Assembly: GCA_933822405.4 (NCBI GenBank) | Contig: CAKOGP040001758.1 | Span: forward strand, 1,051,951 to 1,115,950 | Reading direction: 5' to 3' | Source: Cylindrotheca closterium | Taxonomy: Eukaryota; Bacillariophyta; Bacillariophyceae; Bacillariales; Bacillariaceae | DNA: 64,000 nucleotides | Shown here: positions 11,011-22,808 of the stretch, piece by piece | How positions within the stretch are numbered: position 1 is the stretch's first letter | How the letters are laid out: every line of letters starts with the position of its first letter | Translations under genes and position numbers: made by a program | Notes under the pieces: generated by a model | What the model was told of the DNA's origin: nothing | The model's input: the letters and a program-made list of their open reading frames with translations, nothing else | The model's database searches: none

Positions 11011-11658
11011 TTTTTATCCTACTGTTAGCTAATTAGAGACAAAGACTCCTGTCTCTAGATGCATCGAATACATCTCAAAATTTCAGGAAGAGTCCGCTTC
11101 TAAGGACATGGAGAGGAAGAGTCCGCTTCTAACGACATGGAGAGCAGCTACTAACAGTTCGATCACGCGGATTAAACTACTACATAACGTGCATGTAACA
11201 TTCTTCTTCGCTGCCTGGAGCCTAGCGATGACGGCTCACTTATCAATATTGGTTGACTTGCTACGTTTGTTGACAAATCAATTAAAATCATCTCTCCTTT
11301 CTATCCCTACAGTATTTACCAATTAAAATGAAGTGGACGCTCGACAGTGCCCAGTTGATGAGTAAAGTCTAATAATAGCCGGCCCGCACATATACCGGCA
11401 TGACCCGTTAGACCAGCTTCTTAGGAAGAAGGCCTAAAAGTGTCCGTATATACTCTTTCGACGGACAGTCACGAATGATTTTTTAAAATTAATTTACGTT
11501 GGCAATAACACGACCAGAAAGGGTTTGGTGCTTCTTGAGAAATAACCATTGATTGGCAGTTTGCAGCACTCAATCCAGCAAAGTTTGAAGCTCATAACAT
11601 TTCTCTACGCTTTCATTCACATCCATATTAGAAAGAGACAAGAAATTTCCTGCCCAAA
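11011..11658. other. Intergenic with a short tandem repeat
   Basis: No gene was recognised in this stretch. It contains a duplicated 29-bp unit at 11085-11142 and presumably the 3' end of the GH2 array and the promoter of the CobW gene. Confidence 0.6.
11085..11142. repeat. Tandem 29-bp repeat, two units
   Basis: Units 11085-11113 and 11114-11142 (beginning AGGAAGAGTCCGCTTCTA) differ at one base. It lies 75 bp after the GH2 stop. Confidence 0.9.
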
Positions 11659-13110
11659 ATGGATCACGAGAATGATATTCCTTTCATGGATGATAGCGAA
11701 GATGATGAGCCACCAATGTTAGTCGATTTGAACCCGCCTCCAACTCCAGAGCTCGATCCTCCCCCTGACGAAGCGTCTGAAAACGAGCTACCAGTCTGTT
11801 TTCCTTGTCCCGTGACAATACTCTCTGGCTTCCTCGGGAGTGGAAAGACCACACTGATTCAATATATCTTGAAGTCTCCAGATCATGGGAAGCGGATAGC
11901 AGTCATCGAAAACGAGTACGGGGAAGGGCTAGCTGTGGAATCTATGATTGCTAGAGATGGTGTAGGAAACAACAACTTACAAGATTTGATCGAACTTCCG
12001 AATGGATGCATCTGTTGCACAGTCAAGGATTCTCTCGTCTCCACTCTGGAAAGCTTACTCGACAAACGACAAGACCTGGACTACATCCTTATTGAAGCTT
12101 CTGGAATGGCAAATCCTGGCCCAATTGCGAGTGTCTTCTGGCTCGATGAAGAATTAGAATCTAGGCTGCAGTTGGACGGAATTGTGACGCTCGTGGACGC
12201 CAACAAAATCCTTGAGCAGCTTGAGACGACGGAAGAAGCGGCCCAACAAATTGCTTACGCTGATCGCCTCTTAATCAATAAAGTGGATTTGTTGCAATCT
12301 AAGGGTGGAGGGTTGGACAAGGTTCTTGCTGCTCTTAAGCAGCTTCATCCGACAGCACCAACGCAACAGACGAACTATTCAAAAGTTCCAAATCTTGATT
12401 GGATTCTGAATACGAATTGTTTTGGGGGCACCGACAGATTAGCAGAGCTCAACACCATTTGGCAGGATTCAATTCCGCAGGCATCTACGCATCACCATGA
12501 TCACCACATGGTGGATGGTGACCATGGCAACGAAGAAAGTCGTGAGAACCACAGCCATGCACAAAATGACAGTGGTCATGACCAACAATCCGAGAATCAC
12601 GAACACACCCACACACATAGCCACGACCATAATAGCTCCGATCCATGTGTAGTCTGCGAGGCGGTGCAACACCGACATACCGCGGGTGTGTCAACTATTG
12701 CTCTCCATCAGCATGGCTCGGTAGATCTTTCAAGGTTGAATAAATGGCTCGCACATGTACTCTGGCCAAATCAGGACGCAGAAGACACGGTGTTGACTGC
12801 CATGTTACATTCATCTTCTGCACCCAAACCAAAACAAGACAACGAGACCGTCATTTTTCGATGTAAGGGTATCGTATCTGTAAAAGGAAATCTGGATGGT
12901 GACGAGGATGACAAGGTACATTATGACACCAGTACAGGTTTGGACAAGCGTAGATTTATTGTTCAAGCTGTGCACGATCTCTGGGAGGTGCACCCTGCAA
13001 GTGCTGAATTAAAATGGGGGGACCAAGAAGAGAGGGACTGCAAGTTGATTGTGATCGGGAAAAACCTGAATGAACCTGATCTTCGACGAGGGTTTCGCTC
13101 TTGCTTTTAA
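11659..13110 (+). CDS. CobW/COG0523 GTPase, ZNG1-type zinc metallochaperone
   Basis: The intronless 483-residue protein has a Walker A motif GFLGSGKTT (57-65), the family metal-binding GCICC (116-120), a switch-like ENEYGEG, and INKVDL as the guanine-specificity motif. A His-rich loop (about residues 274-325, many HxH and HDH pairs) separates the GTPase domain from a CobW C-terminal domain. The order and wording (LIEASGMANPGPIASVFWLDEEL) match eukaryotic ZNG1/CBWD, which hands zinc to methionine aminopeptidase. The acidic Pro-rich N-terminal 45 residues resemble the region by which ZNG1 docks on its client, but the exact docking motif is not clearly present. No targeting peptide is seen. It converges on the MTA nucleosidase gene with only 62 bp between stops. 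Confidence 0.9.
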   Translation: MDHENDIPFMDDSEDDEPPMLVDLNPPPTPELDPPPDEASENELPVCFPCPVTILSGFLGSGKTTLIQYILKSPDHGKRIAVIENEYGEGLAVESMIARDGVGNNNLQDLIELPNGCICCTVKDSLVSTLESLLDKRQDLDYILIEASGMANPGPIASVFWLDEELESRLQLDGIVTLVDANKILEQLETTEEAAQQIAYADRLLINKVDLLQSKGGGLDKVLAALKQLHPTAPTQQTNYSKVPNLDWILNTNCFGGTDRLAELNTIWQDSIPQASTHHHDHHMVDGDHGNEESRENHSHAQNDSGHDQQSENHEHTHTHSHDHNSSDPCVVCEAVQHRHTAGVSTIALHQHGSVDLSRLNKWLAHVLWPNQDAEDTVLTAMLHSSSAPKPKQDNETVIFRCKGIVSVKGNLDGDEDDKVHYDTSTGLDKRRFIVQAVHDLWEVHPASAELKWGDQEERDCKLIVIGKNLNEPDLRRGFRSCF

Positions 13111-13172
13111 TCAATTCGGGGAGCTATATAACTTAGGGATCGCTACACCACCCTTTGCCTTTCGCATCTTTT

Positions 13173-14091
13173 CTAAAGATCCGATTTGGCGCCATCATGG
13201 TTGGATGATTCATCACAAACATAAGTTAGAACTTTTGGTAGTGCAGATTGCAAACTCGTAGCAGCAGCTCCAAGGTTTGCCATGAATTCATCCTGCGTCG
13301 GAAATTCACCATCGACAATATCAGTAACAACCTTGAGTCCAAGGTATGGTACTTTGTTCATAGATGCAACCCAAGCAACTGCGGCAGCTTCCATATCCTT
13401 GAAAGAAGCGTCATTGTTCTTCATGATTTCATCGTCCTTGTCCGTCTTGTCCAAAGAGTTTCCGGAAGTACAGATTCCAGTCTTATAGCCAAGCTTTTCT
13501 GCCATTGTGGTAGGATCCATGGTTACCAACTTTCCAATCCCATAGGCATCAAATCCAGGGATTGGAATGCGGCGATCGTGGTTGGCAACTCCCGTTGTCA
13601 AAAAGACATCGGCGATTTCGGCACCCTTTCGCTTGAAGCCTCCACAGGTCCCAGCATTCAATACCAGGTCCACAGATCCTCCATACTTTGCGAGAGCAAG
13701 TTCTGTTGCCATACTGGCGGTAACAGTTCCCACGTTGTCGACCCCAGTTCCATAAACTGAGTCTTTGCCAAGAGTGACGACGGTAACTTTGGTCGCGTGA
13801 TGTTCACCAGAGAAAGCCACAAAAGGCATATGCGAAGGGAAGAAATCAGCTATCTCTTCCAAATTCAGATGTTCTACGAACGGTTTGGCTTCTAGTTCCA
13901 TGGCAACCAGGATGAGGACGCTGGGAGTGCATTGTGAGAATAATGTCTTTGATTTGATGATCTGCAAGGAGTCGAAAGAGGAAGGTAGATACAACTTACT
14001 GCTCGATTTTCATGGTTTCAACTTGAAGAGATTGTACAGAAAATATTTGAGAGAAAATGAGAGAAACTGCGAGACAAAGTCGGAATAGCAT
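13173..14091 (-). CDS. 5'-methylthioadenosine/S-adenosylhomocysteine nucleosidase, with candidate signal-peptide exon
   Basis: The core (VLILVAMELEAKPF, NAGTCGGF, FKDMEAAAVAW) is a PNP_UDP_1 nucleosidase closest to plant MTN enzymes, which cleave MTA (and SAH) in the methionine salvage cycle. The Glu of MEAAA and the catalytic Asp of VVTDIVDG are present. The best model has exon 1 14091-14000 and exon 2 13920-13173 (79-nt intron), 279 residues. Exon 1 encodes a hydrophobic leader (MLFRLCLAVSLIFSQIFS) that reads as a signal peptide. The alternative is a single exon starting at 13994, with an unremarkable 24-residue leader. If the spliced form is right the enzyme enters the secretory route or plastid, unlike the cytosolic plant enzymes. 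Confidence 0.85.
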
Positions 14092-14294
14092 TGTTGCAAT
14101 GCAGCGGAATGATTGATCAAGGTTGACGAGTACCGGTACGATGAGAAAAGCAATGCCAACGACGCAATCGAACGAGTCGACGTTCTCCAAAGATACGATC
14201 CATTGCATTCACATGGCATCACATCGCCATCGCATCGACGAAATCGATAGATTTTCCAACGACATCGCAACAGCATCAGAAGATATATGCAAAG

Positions 14295-15717
14295 ATGCTG
14301 AAAGCTTCGTACAGCTTGAATTCATACGGGCGTACAGTTTTCGCTCTGTGCATCGTACTTTGTTTCACACACAGCGTTTCTTCTACACATGCTCATCAAA
14401 GGAAGGCTGCTTCGTTGATTTCGCCGATCGGTGATCCAATCGACGTATGGGACTCTGTTGACACCTGGAAGCGGTGCTCAATCGTCGACGTTCCTGACAT
14501 TCCTAGTCGCGTGTATGCTGAAGCCAAGGACAAGATGCACATGATTGAAGGTATGGTTGTTTGTTCAAGAATGATGTTTCATCGTATTTCCAACGCTAAC
14601 AGTACGTACTCCTTGGCTCTCGCCCCAATTCGATCGAAGGTTCTACGCACTTCTTTCCCATGACTGGTGATTCCATTTTTAACTTCACCAGAAGCTGCAA
14701 GCCTGCGTGGAACATGACGGGAGATGGTAATCCTGCAATGTTCGCTGGAAACGAGTTTTTAGACTCCGCAATTGCTTTCTCAAATGGAACTGTCGTCTCT
14801 CTAATACATACTGAGTTTCCAGGGAATAGATACAACATGTGCAACTCAACTGCCTATCCATTATGTTGGACAGTTACCATTGGTTTGGCCATCTCTCATG
14901 ACTGGGGAGCGACCTGGTCTCATGTCCGCCCTCCACCTCACCATTTGATGGCTGCAGTTCCATATGTGTACGATGAAAAAAAACTGGCTTATGGATGGGG
15001 TGATCCCTCGAACATTGTGCTCAATCCACGCGATGGATACTACTATGTTGCAATGTGGAATCGGCATCAGATTGGAAAACAGAAGTCAGGTAAGTAGATT
15101 GCGCTGGAGGTTCAGTCGGCATGCCCTATATTGTGCTCAGTTCTTGTCGCACTACAGGGATTTGCATCGCTCGGACACGCCAGCTTCTAGACCCTTCTTC
15201 ATGGAGGGGATGGGACGGCAAAGGATTCAGCACTACTTTTGTCTCTCCGTACTCGTTGGATCCGAAAGCACCGAAAGAGCAACACATCTGTACGGTGATC
15301 GAGAATGTACCTACTCTTTGTGCTGCGTTGAGCATGGTATGGAGTACTTACCTAGAGAAGTTTGTTATGACGATTGGTTGTTTCGATGAGCTGTCCAAAT
15401 CGTTCTACATCTCCACAAGCGATGACCTCATACATTGGACTACTATGCGTCCTTTTTTTGATGCAGATATACTTCCGCCAAGGGTGAAGAAAATGATAAC
15501 TTCTATTGGGTATCCTGCTCTTCTCGACCCTATCGCTTTTTCGTCATATGGCGATAGAAACTTTTACACAATCGGAAAAGAGCCATACCTGTTTTGGGTT
15601 TCTCTGGGACATAGTCCTTATACAGATGGCAGGCATTTATGGGCATCACCAATGAGATTCAATAGCGAGGAGGGGGTTCTGAGCAACGTGTCCTCCAGTT
15701 ATACAACAGTGCTGTAA
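14295..15717 (+). CDS. Secreted protein with Asp-box motifs (sialidase-fold-like)
   Basis: The proposed exons are 14295-14555, 14603-15089 and 15158-15717, 435 residues in frame. The first intron would be only 47 nt; the second (68 nt) is ordinary. A signal peptide is plain (TVFALCIVLCFTHSVSSTHA). Asp-box-like motifs are SHDWGATW (about residue 185) and STSDDLIHW (about 335), which occur in beta-propeller sialidases and related glycosidases. Several N-glycosylation sites are present. No catalytic triad of a sialidase was identified, so activity is open. CTGTAAGT at the end could be a further splice donor, in which case the C terminus would extend; I take the TAA there as the stop. The family was not recognised beyond this. 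Confidence 0.6.
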
Positions 15718-15812
15718 GTACTAGTGGATTATAGAGCTTCCTCTCATGAAAAACGATTTAAAAAACATTTCTTGATAGTAAAATCGAACCATAGACCATG
15801 AGTCTTCCCATT

Positions 15813-18437
15813 TTAATTCACCTTGGCGATCAAAGACTGAAGAAGTCGCGGAATGTTGATTTTTGCTGCCGGTCCCATGGATACTCCTCCTTCTGCAAGC
15901 ACAGCCTTGGAAGCCGCTTCCTTGGACTCTATCATATCATCGATTTGTTTGTCAAGCTCGAAACCTGTCATCCAGTATGACTTCACATTTTTAGTTTGCC
16001 CGATCCTGCGGATCCGATCTTCGGCTTGCCGGGTATCACCAGGAGTCCATGGCCTATCTAGAAGGATAATAGAGCATGCAACTGTCAACGTCAAACCAAC
16101 TCCGCCTTCGCAAACAAAAATGTGAGACCAATAGGTTTCTCTCCCAAGCAACGACAGAAACACAACATGCAAACGTACCCGCGCCAAAGGTGCTGACAAA
16201 AACAGGAGAATTACCGGCCTTCAAATGCGAAAAAAAACCGACTAAGACAATGAAAAACTCGACATTGCAATTGGCTCTGACATCGAAAACTGTACCTGGA
16301 ACCTATCCACCAGAGCTTGCCGTTTCTTTTGAGGCGTCTCCCCAGTCAACAACTCTCCTTCCCATCCATTCGAGGAAAGTTGTCCGTAGATATTCTTTGC
16401 TACTTCGGCAAAGCTAGTAAATATCACAACTGATGGCTCTTCTTCAAGAATTTTCTGAGCTAACTCTACGGTTGCTCCAACTTTGGCGAAGGAGCAAAGG
16501 CAACGTAACTTTTGAACACCGCCCAGAACCGCTTCTCCCATGTCCGTCTTTTCAAATGACGCTTCTTGAAGACTAGCCTATAGCGTGAAAACACAACGTT
16601 AGATATTTCCTCCAGAGTGCAGGGCTGGGCTCTGATATACAAACTTACGAGATTCTTTACTGCTTGGATGTATTGCAACTGGTTTCTGTGACTGATTGGT
16701 ACTTCATATCGATGACGCTTTAGTGGCGGCAATGTGAGGCACTGTTCCTTGGTTAGGTGAAGCAGGTTTGAAGAAACCAGGCGCTTTAGTTGCTTCAGGT
16801 TTGCACAGCCGTTTGCGTCCCAAAGAGGCTTGCCACGACCAAAACTCTTCAAGATTCCACCACAAAAATGCTTCTCGTACGCCATTTGGTTCTTTCCCAA
16901 TGGGTGTCTTACCGCCCTGAGAAGTGGGAAAAGGTTACTTGGTTTTCCGTTTTTCATCGGCGTACCTGTCAGAAGCAACACACCTATGCATCTATAGCAG
17001 TGTATCAAAAGGCTTAAATGAGTGGCATTTGGGAAGTCAAGTAGAAGAAACCAAGATACCTTCGTACCTTTCGTCTAGGACAAGCTTCAACGAGTCCTTT
17101 GTGCGGGAAGAAGTCATGGATTGCATGGAATGAGCTTCATCGAAGACAACTACGTAACGCTTGGCACACTTGGCCACTTTCGTTGGCACCTTAGCCCAAC
17201 TACAGATTCTAAGGTCCAGCGATTCATCATTTCTATTTGCTTTTTCGTCTTCAACCTTGAGACCAGTTGCATCTTCTGCTGTTCTCTTCCATTCCGCTTT
17301 AAGGGAGACTGGGGAGACAATGAAAACTTTAAGATCATCAAAAGTTGATTTGAAAGAACGCGCCCAAACACAACCAATCAGTGTTTTCCCAAGACCCATA
17401 TCCAAGGCAAGGACCATTCTTCGTCGAATAATTCCCTGAAGAACTGATTTCTTTTGGTGAGGAAATAGCGTCCACCCATTGAGAAGCGGTTTTTGTAAGC
17501 TTGCATGTCGAACCAGATCCTTGCGATGCCCATCTTCTATAGGCTTAACATCATTCATCGTAAATGATATCTCTTTTGGTAAGCTTGGCTCGCCCGGTAA
17601 CTCAATTGGTGGCTCACTCGATCGCAAAGATGCCGATTGCTGCTTTGTCAAATTGTCTTTCTTCTGCAAGTCTTTCGAGTGCGAATTGTTTTCCCATCCT
17701 TGGGGACGAATCGACATCAGACTAACTGGTCTAGAGATCGAGACCTGCTTAATCTGTTGTTGATCTACTGTTGCGTCTGCCAGAGGCGCTCGATCAGATG
17801 AGCCCGAAACATGATTCCTTTCCTCTTGAGGAAGTGAAGGAGAAGGATAGGTTGGTTTCATTGACGACCCATTGTTTTCATTCACCGTTGACACGCCTAT
17901 CAAGTCCCGCTTCCGGCAGGGGTTTGTCATTGCTGACACCGTTTGTGACAGACACCGAATTTCAGGTTCACGTCGTTCAGTCGGCGCCGAAGGTTTGATT
18001 CCAGGCTTCAGTTGCGGTCCTTGTAAACAATTGTGTGTTTCTTGTCGCGTTGCTTGATTGCCATCTGTATTTTCCGCCGATTGCGGAAAATGAGGGGTTG
18101 GGGAGTTCATTTGATGTGAAGTTGCGATTGTTGTTTTCTTCTTGTATGGATTTGTTATTAGCAATGCTGCTTTTTTCGTTTGTTGAGGTGCCTGTGGTGG
18201 TCGATATGGTGGTACTGAATTTGATTGCAGAGCTTTTTTCTGTGTATCACTCCCCCTACCGGTAGTTTGACAAGCATTCGAGGATACGTGCGCTTTTTGT
18301 TGATATGCAGTCACCATGGATGGCCCATTCTGCGAAGAGACTAGCGAATTGTCTGTTATTGATTGTTGCCCATCCTCGACAATTGGTTCAGTAGGTCTTG
18401 GACGTTTCTTTCTTGCATATGGGTTGTAAGTCAACAT
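15813..18437 (-). CDS. SNF2-family ATPase, SMARCAL1/ZRANB3-like annealing helicase
   Basis: Five exons (18437-17060, 16983-16649, 16577-16296, 16218-16179, 16105-15813) give 775 residues; introns are 71-77 nt and the fourth exon is only 40 nt. The first ~310 residues are low-complexity and rich in Ser, Gln and Pro with basic KKRPRP-like patches, likely nuclear-localising. The motor follows: Q-like FPHQKK, Walker A DMGLGKT, DEAH (VFDEAHSM), LLLTGTPMKN, and after the second lobe starts, STFGAGGVGLTL, LLDRPWTPGD and the arginine-finger motif QAEDRIRRIGQ. The compact motor without a large insertion matches the SMARCAL1 branch, enzymes that reanneal RPA-coated DNA at stalled forks. No HARP domain or RPA-binding helix was identified in the N-terminal part. 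Expected to act in the nucleus. Confidence 0.86.
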
Positions 18438-18854
18438 GATCTAGGTGCTCAAGTGCTTCTTGCATTGTCATTGATTGTGTGTTTTATTCATCCCATCCAC
18501 GACCGTTATTTCTTTTGAACTGTTCGAATAAAAAGCAATGATAAAAAAGTACCTTTCAAAACTATTCAAAATAACTGATTGGTGTCAATTTCCAAGTTGG
18601 AGATGGAGTCAGGCGTGCGACGCAAGAAGAGCGTTCTTAGGGTTAGATATCAAGGCCTCGATGCATTGTGTGAAGTCCTCGCAGAGAATCTAGCAATCGA
18701 GACAAAAGGGGAATTGCTCAGTATATTCCCACGTACATTTCTGACCCAAATTGTAAACTGCGCCGTTATTGCAATCAAATTCTTTAGAAGGCACCGCGAC
18801 GAAGCTAAAATGAGATTGAAAAAGGCCCCTTTCTTTCATGTAAATCGCACTGAC
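18438..18854. other. Intergenic, no supported gene
   Basis: Upstream of the SNF2 gene and downstream of the SGNH-like gene, both on the minus strand. A plus-strand 93-codon frame here has no recognisable features. Confidence 0.5.
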
Positions 18855-20785
18855 TCATGAATACTGTTCCCATACAACATGAGAGATGCAACATGCCCCA
18901 TCTTGGCGTGTGACCGTTGACTTAGCTGTCAAGTCAACAATCAAACCCATATCGTTGTCATTTCGCCCAAATTTCTCTTTGTCACTGAGGCTTAGTGGCC
19001 GTCCATCAGTAGACCTTACCGATCCCAAAGGTGTGACCTTCGCATTCCCAGGTATCGCCACAGAAACACAAGTTTGGCGTTTAAGATATTCCGCTGCCCC
19101 CTTTATCTGCTGGATATCGCTGACTTCTTCTCCACCAACGGCAACGGTTAGATCTCGATTCAGTTTACAGGCCTTGTCACTCCGCTTTTCATTCGCCTCG
19201 CAAATAATGATGTTTTCAAACCATTTCTTCGCATTGTTTTCGTCATATGTGGCACTGCCTTCGTAAGGTAACCAAAGACGTAGCTTTCCGCTATCTGGTA
19301 TTCCATACAAAGCAATTTTCATATCGATATACCCCAGTCCACCACATTGTTCGACTTTTCGTTTCGTATCTCTCTCTACTTTGCTGACATCCAAGACCCA
19401 TCCCTCTTTGTAGTGGTCGTCTGTGCGATCAATCATAATGTCTAAATCACCCTCAACAAAGCCAGAAACTGTCAAGCTTGGTAGCACTTTACTATTGTCT
19501 GTAGCGGGCAAAAACGAAGTGCGACAGGAGAGGTCCCCAACGGTGTATTCCCCGTTATCTTTTTTGTGGCCGTAAAGGACTTCCATTACTCGACGGTCAT
19601 TTTCAGCAACTTTGGGGCTAAGAGGTTTTCCGTAGGCCACCGAATTATCTGAATTTTTGCTCTGCACAGGACTGTCGCCCTGCATGTTTGACTGTTGTAG
19701 CTCGTATGCCCGTTCTAGAGCCTTCAAGAAGTGCATGGCCTGAAAAACGGAGACAAAAGGTGAGCTTGCGATGAGAGTATTCTGTCATTGGGAAAGCACG
19801 ATATTTGACGAACCATCAACCAACCAATCATATTGTGTTCTTGCCGCTTGGGGTGCCAGCTCCCTCTCCCTGGACATTGCCTGGGGGCTCCGAATTCATC
19901 CCAATCCTGGAATCCTTCTGAAATTGGATTTTGTTGAAAGACCTTGTCATCAATCACTTCTTTCTTTGAGACCGCAATCGCATCTTGTAAATAACCGCTA
20001 CTTGTGTATTTTTCCAAAAGGCTGGTTCGCTGAACATTTCGATCCAGCATGATAAGCATAGGGCGTTTTCGAAGTTGCTGGGTTGCTTGGCGAATGAATG
20101 CCTCTAGAACAGACGAATCTCTAGGTCCTTCATTCATGCTATAATCCCACCCAATTACATCGGGGTCTGCACCCAGGAAATGTTCCAAACAAAAGCCATA
20201 AGGGAATGAGGGAATACCGCCAATAGCAGCATTGCGAACGACCAAAGGAATGCCTAATATGTTTCGCATGGGTTCCTCCAGTACTTGCTCAAGGACAAAT
20301 GGAAAACTTTGATTGAAAAAGTTTCCTCTCCCCACAGTAATACTGTATCCTGAAAAAGCAATCACAAATGGCCGGTTTTCTTGTGCAGCCTCTACCATCC
20401 GAACGGCAGTAGCGTCCAGAGAGCCGAACGACTGAACGCCTTTTTGTAACAATGTCTCAGCGTAGTCATGCCCGTATCGATGCAAAAATTGGTTTCGGAC
20501 TTGCTCGATCCACTCTTTCGCTTTTGTTGGAGGGACCTGTGCAAAGTGACGGTTGGGTGGTGGCTTGTCCATACCACTAGTGACGTAGAGCATGCTGTAG
20601 ATGCTCACGAAACCAAGGCAAACAATGACAACCACTAGCGCTGCTGCCAAAAAAGAAAATCTCGCTGTTGTCATCTTAGTACGACGAACTGCTCGCCGTG
20701 GTAGATTCGAGCGAGCAGAAGGACTGCGAGATTCAGCAACACTCGTTATTCCATGATTACCACGGGCTGCATTGGGACGTATCAT
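18855..20785 (-). CDS. Type II membrane protein with SGNH/GDSL-like domain
   Basis: Exons 20785-19814 and 19739-18855 (74-nt intron) give 618 residues. The N terminus is basic and cytosolic, followed by one transmembrane segment (FSFLAAALVVVIVCLGFVSIY, split here by its basic flank RRTKMTTAR), so the rest is lumenal or extracellular. The first half has SGNH-type blocks: FSGYSITVGRGNFF in place of block I, RNAAIGGIPSF as block II, and GWDYSMNEG as block III, an arrangement seen in large lumenal families of stramenopiles that may act on glycans. The block I Ser is not in a classical GDS motif. The second half is rich in Asp and has a beta-sandwich-like composition but no family I recognise. Substrate unknown. 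Confidence 0.6.
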
Positions 20786-21073
20786 TGTCAGTTGTGAAAT
20801 AATAATAATAAGTTCTGGGAATTACAAAAATAGTTTTACTGTAGTCGGACGAAACAATCATGACACGGAATAACGGACAATCTACTGTTCAGTATACAGA
20901 GCGTTTGAAAACAAGAGTAGGTTTTATAATAAACCTTCTATCCTACCGACAGTCAAAAACTGACTACAATATTGACAATTCCTATTCTACGGTATCCAAC
21001 GAATGAAACTACCCTGTAACCAGCACGTACGTTTGCTTTTATCTATTGGAAATGTTTTACGATGTTGGCCAAT
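20786..21073. other. Intergenic with small inverted repeat
   Basis: AT-rich spacer; around 20910-20930 AGGTTT-TATAAT-AAACCT forms a short hairpin of unknown meaning between two minus-strand genes, possibly part of the promoter of the SGNH-like gene or the 3' end of nothing else. Confidence 0.35.
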
Positions 21074-22808
21074 CTATAAAAAGTACTGGTTTTCGAGGAC
21101 AAACTCATCAAACATCAGCGACGGCAAGACCATCTCCTTTTGGCCGTAGACAGTGTTCCGAGGGTGTTTAACTGGATTGATACCAAAAATGGAAAACGGA
21201 TGTGAGACCATTTTCCCTAGACAAAATTGAAACTTTTCTTCTTTTTTACAGTACGTACCTGATGCCGAAAGGGGAATCCATCGCCATTCTGCATGAGTAC
21301 TATTCCTTATATCGATTCGACCATAGCCAAAGAAAGATGCATCTCTCGCTTCAACCCAATCTTCTGGTTCTTCGTTTTGAAACCCGGCAGAGCATTGGCG
21401 GCCTCCAGCACCGATTGTAATATGGACAGGCCCCTTGTCATTTCGCTCCCCCATCGCAACCTTGGAAGTTCTCAAGTACGCATGAATGTGACCAGTTAGA
21501 ACGAAATTGACATGATACTTCACAAGGAGAGGTTCGATGTTGTCTTTTGCTGCAATGATTTGTGGATCGTAGTGGTGCTTATCAAACGTGTTGTACAGCG
21601 GTGTGTGGATCGTGACAAGGACCCAAGGCGTTATCGATCGATCAACTGACTTCAGCTCCTTCTTTACCCATTTGTATTGAGGGGAGTCAGGTTCCATGGA
21701 TGAGTATGCGCTCAGTACAATATGCTTAGCCAAACCATAATCGAAAGAATAGTAAGCATTCCCCCAGTCATAAGGAAGCGGATACGATGGTGCATCCATG
21801 TTAAGAAGCCCAGGAAAGTCAAAGACTTCGCGTTGTTCTGGTTGAACTTGCGGCATTCTGAATCTAGTTTCATATGCTTCGAAAATCACGTTGCCATCCT
21901 CTCGCTTTTCGATATCTATCAGTGGGCGTATGGGAACAGTGAGCACGACGACAGCGCTAAGAAAAGAGAGGTCAATCGTTCTTACCATGGTTGCCGGTAG
22001 CAATATGCAGCGGGATCTCGTGAAAAATTTCATAGTCGTCAAGAAAGTCAAAGAAAGTATCCCAACGTCGATGATCAAACTCGTTGTAGGAGATATCTCC
22101 TGCCAAAATTGTTGCATGAATACCTTCCTTGTTGTCGCTCAAGTGCTGTAGTGTCTCTTCACTAAAACTAAACTGGCCCAAATCGCCGATCACGGCGAAG
22201 GAAACGGGACCCTCACCTCTTTTGGGAGCAGTTCTAAACGACCGTACTTGCTGTCCTTCTATACATGGTAGTTCCGAGCCATCATAATGTGGTGGAAGCA
22301 ACCGTCGCCGTCTCTGATCGCCACCATCTACTGTTTTCTTTGCATTCAAAACATTCTCTTCCGTGGCAGTACTGTAGAAATGCTTAATCGGGCGTTTCTT
22401 GAGTGCTTCTATTCCATCGTCCCTCTGTCCGACAACAATTGCATAATAGTAGGTAGTGTCTGCTTCCAACTCATCTATCGTAATATGATGTTGATACGGA
22501 GAGTTGTATCTCTTTCCATCTGGATTTTTCTCTTTGTAGTGCAAGGGATATTCCTGCTCCGGCACGAATCTATCCAGTTTATCCGGCTCAAGACCGATAT
22601 GAATACCACCAAGCGGAGCGTTGTCCCCTTCCGAGTTGCTGTATTTGGTGGCGAAACTTATCGTCATTTCATGAGCAGGATCATGGCCAACTGCAAGGTG
22701 GATGTGCTTCGCCTCTCCTTTGCAGTGGCGCGGTCGTGCTTTGTTGGCTGTTGCAGTCCCCAAAAGAGTGGAGGCAACAGCAAGCAGTATTGACAAACGA
22801 CAGTGCAT
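21074..22808 (-). CDS. Secreted purple acid phosphatase (copy 1)
   Basis: Exons 22808-21986, 21915-21260 and 21172-21074 give 525 residues. A signal peptide (MHCRLSILLAVASTLLGTATA) leads an Fn3-like N domain and the metallophosphoesterase core: GDLG (208-211), GDISY (237-241), GNHD (272-275), then VTIHTPLY and GHIHAY, which together supply all seven metal ligands of the purple acid phosphatases. The first intron (70 nt) splits the Asp codon of GNHD. The second, 87 nt, is a multiple of three with no stop, so retention would only add 29 residues. Such enzymes release phosphate from organic esters outside the cell or in vacuoles. Copy 2 lies at 33.3 kb in the opposite orientation with the same intron positions, so they are paralogues by an inverted or dispersed duplication. 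Confidence 0.92.

Noticed and set aside
12469..12694. Minus-strand frames opposite the CobW His-rich loop
   Set aside because: They arise from the complement of His codons (GTG/ATG, so Val/Met-rich) and have no independent support.
18579..18860. 93-codon plus-strand frame between the SNF2 and SGNH-like genes
   Set aside because: No domain, no leader and overlap with the 3' end of the opposite gene; probably chance.
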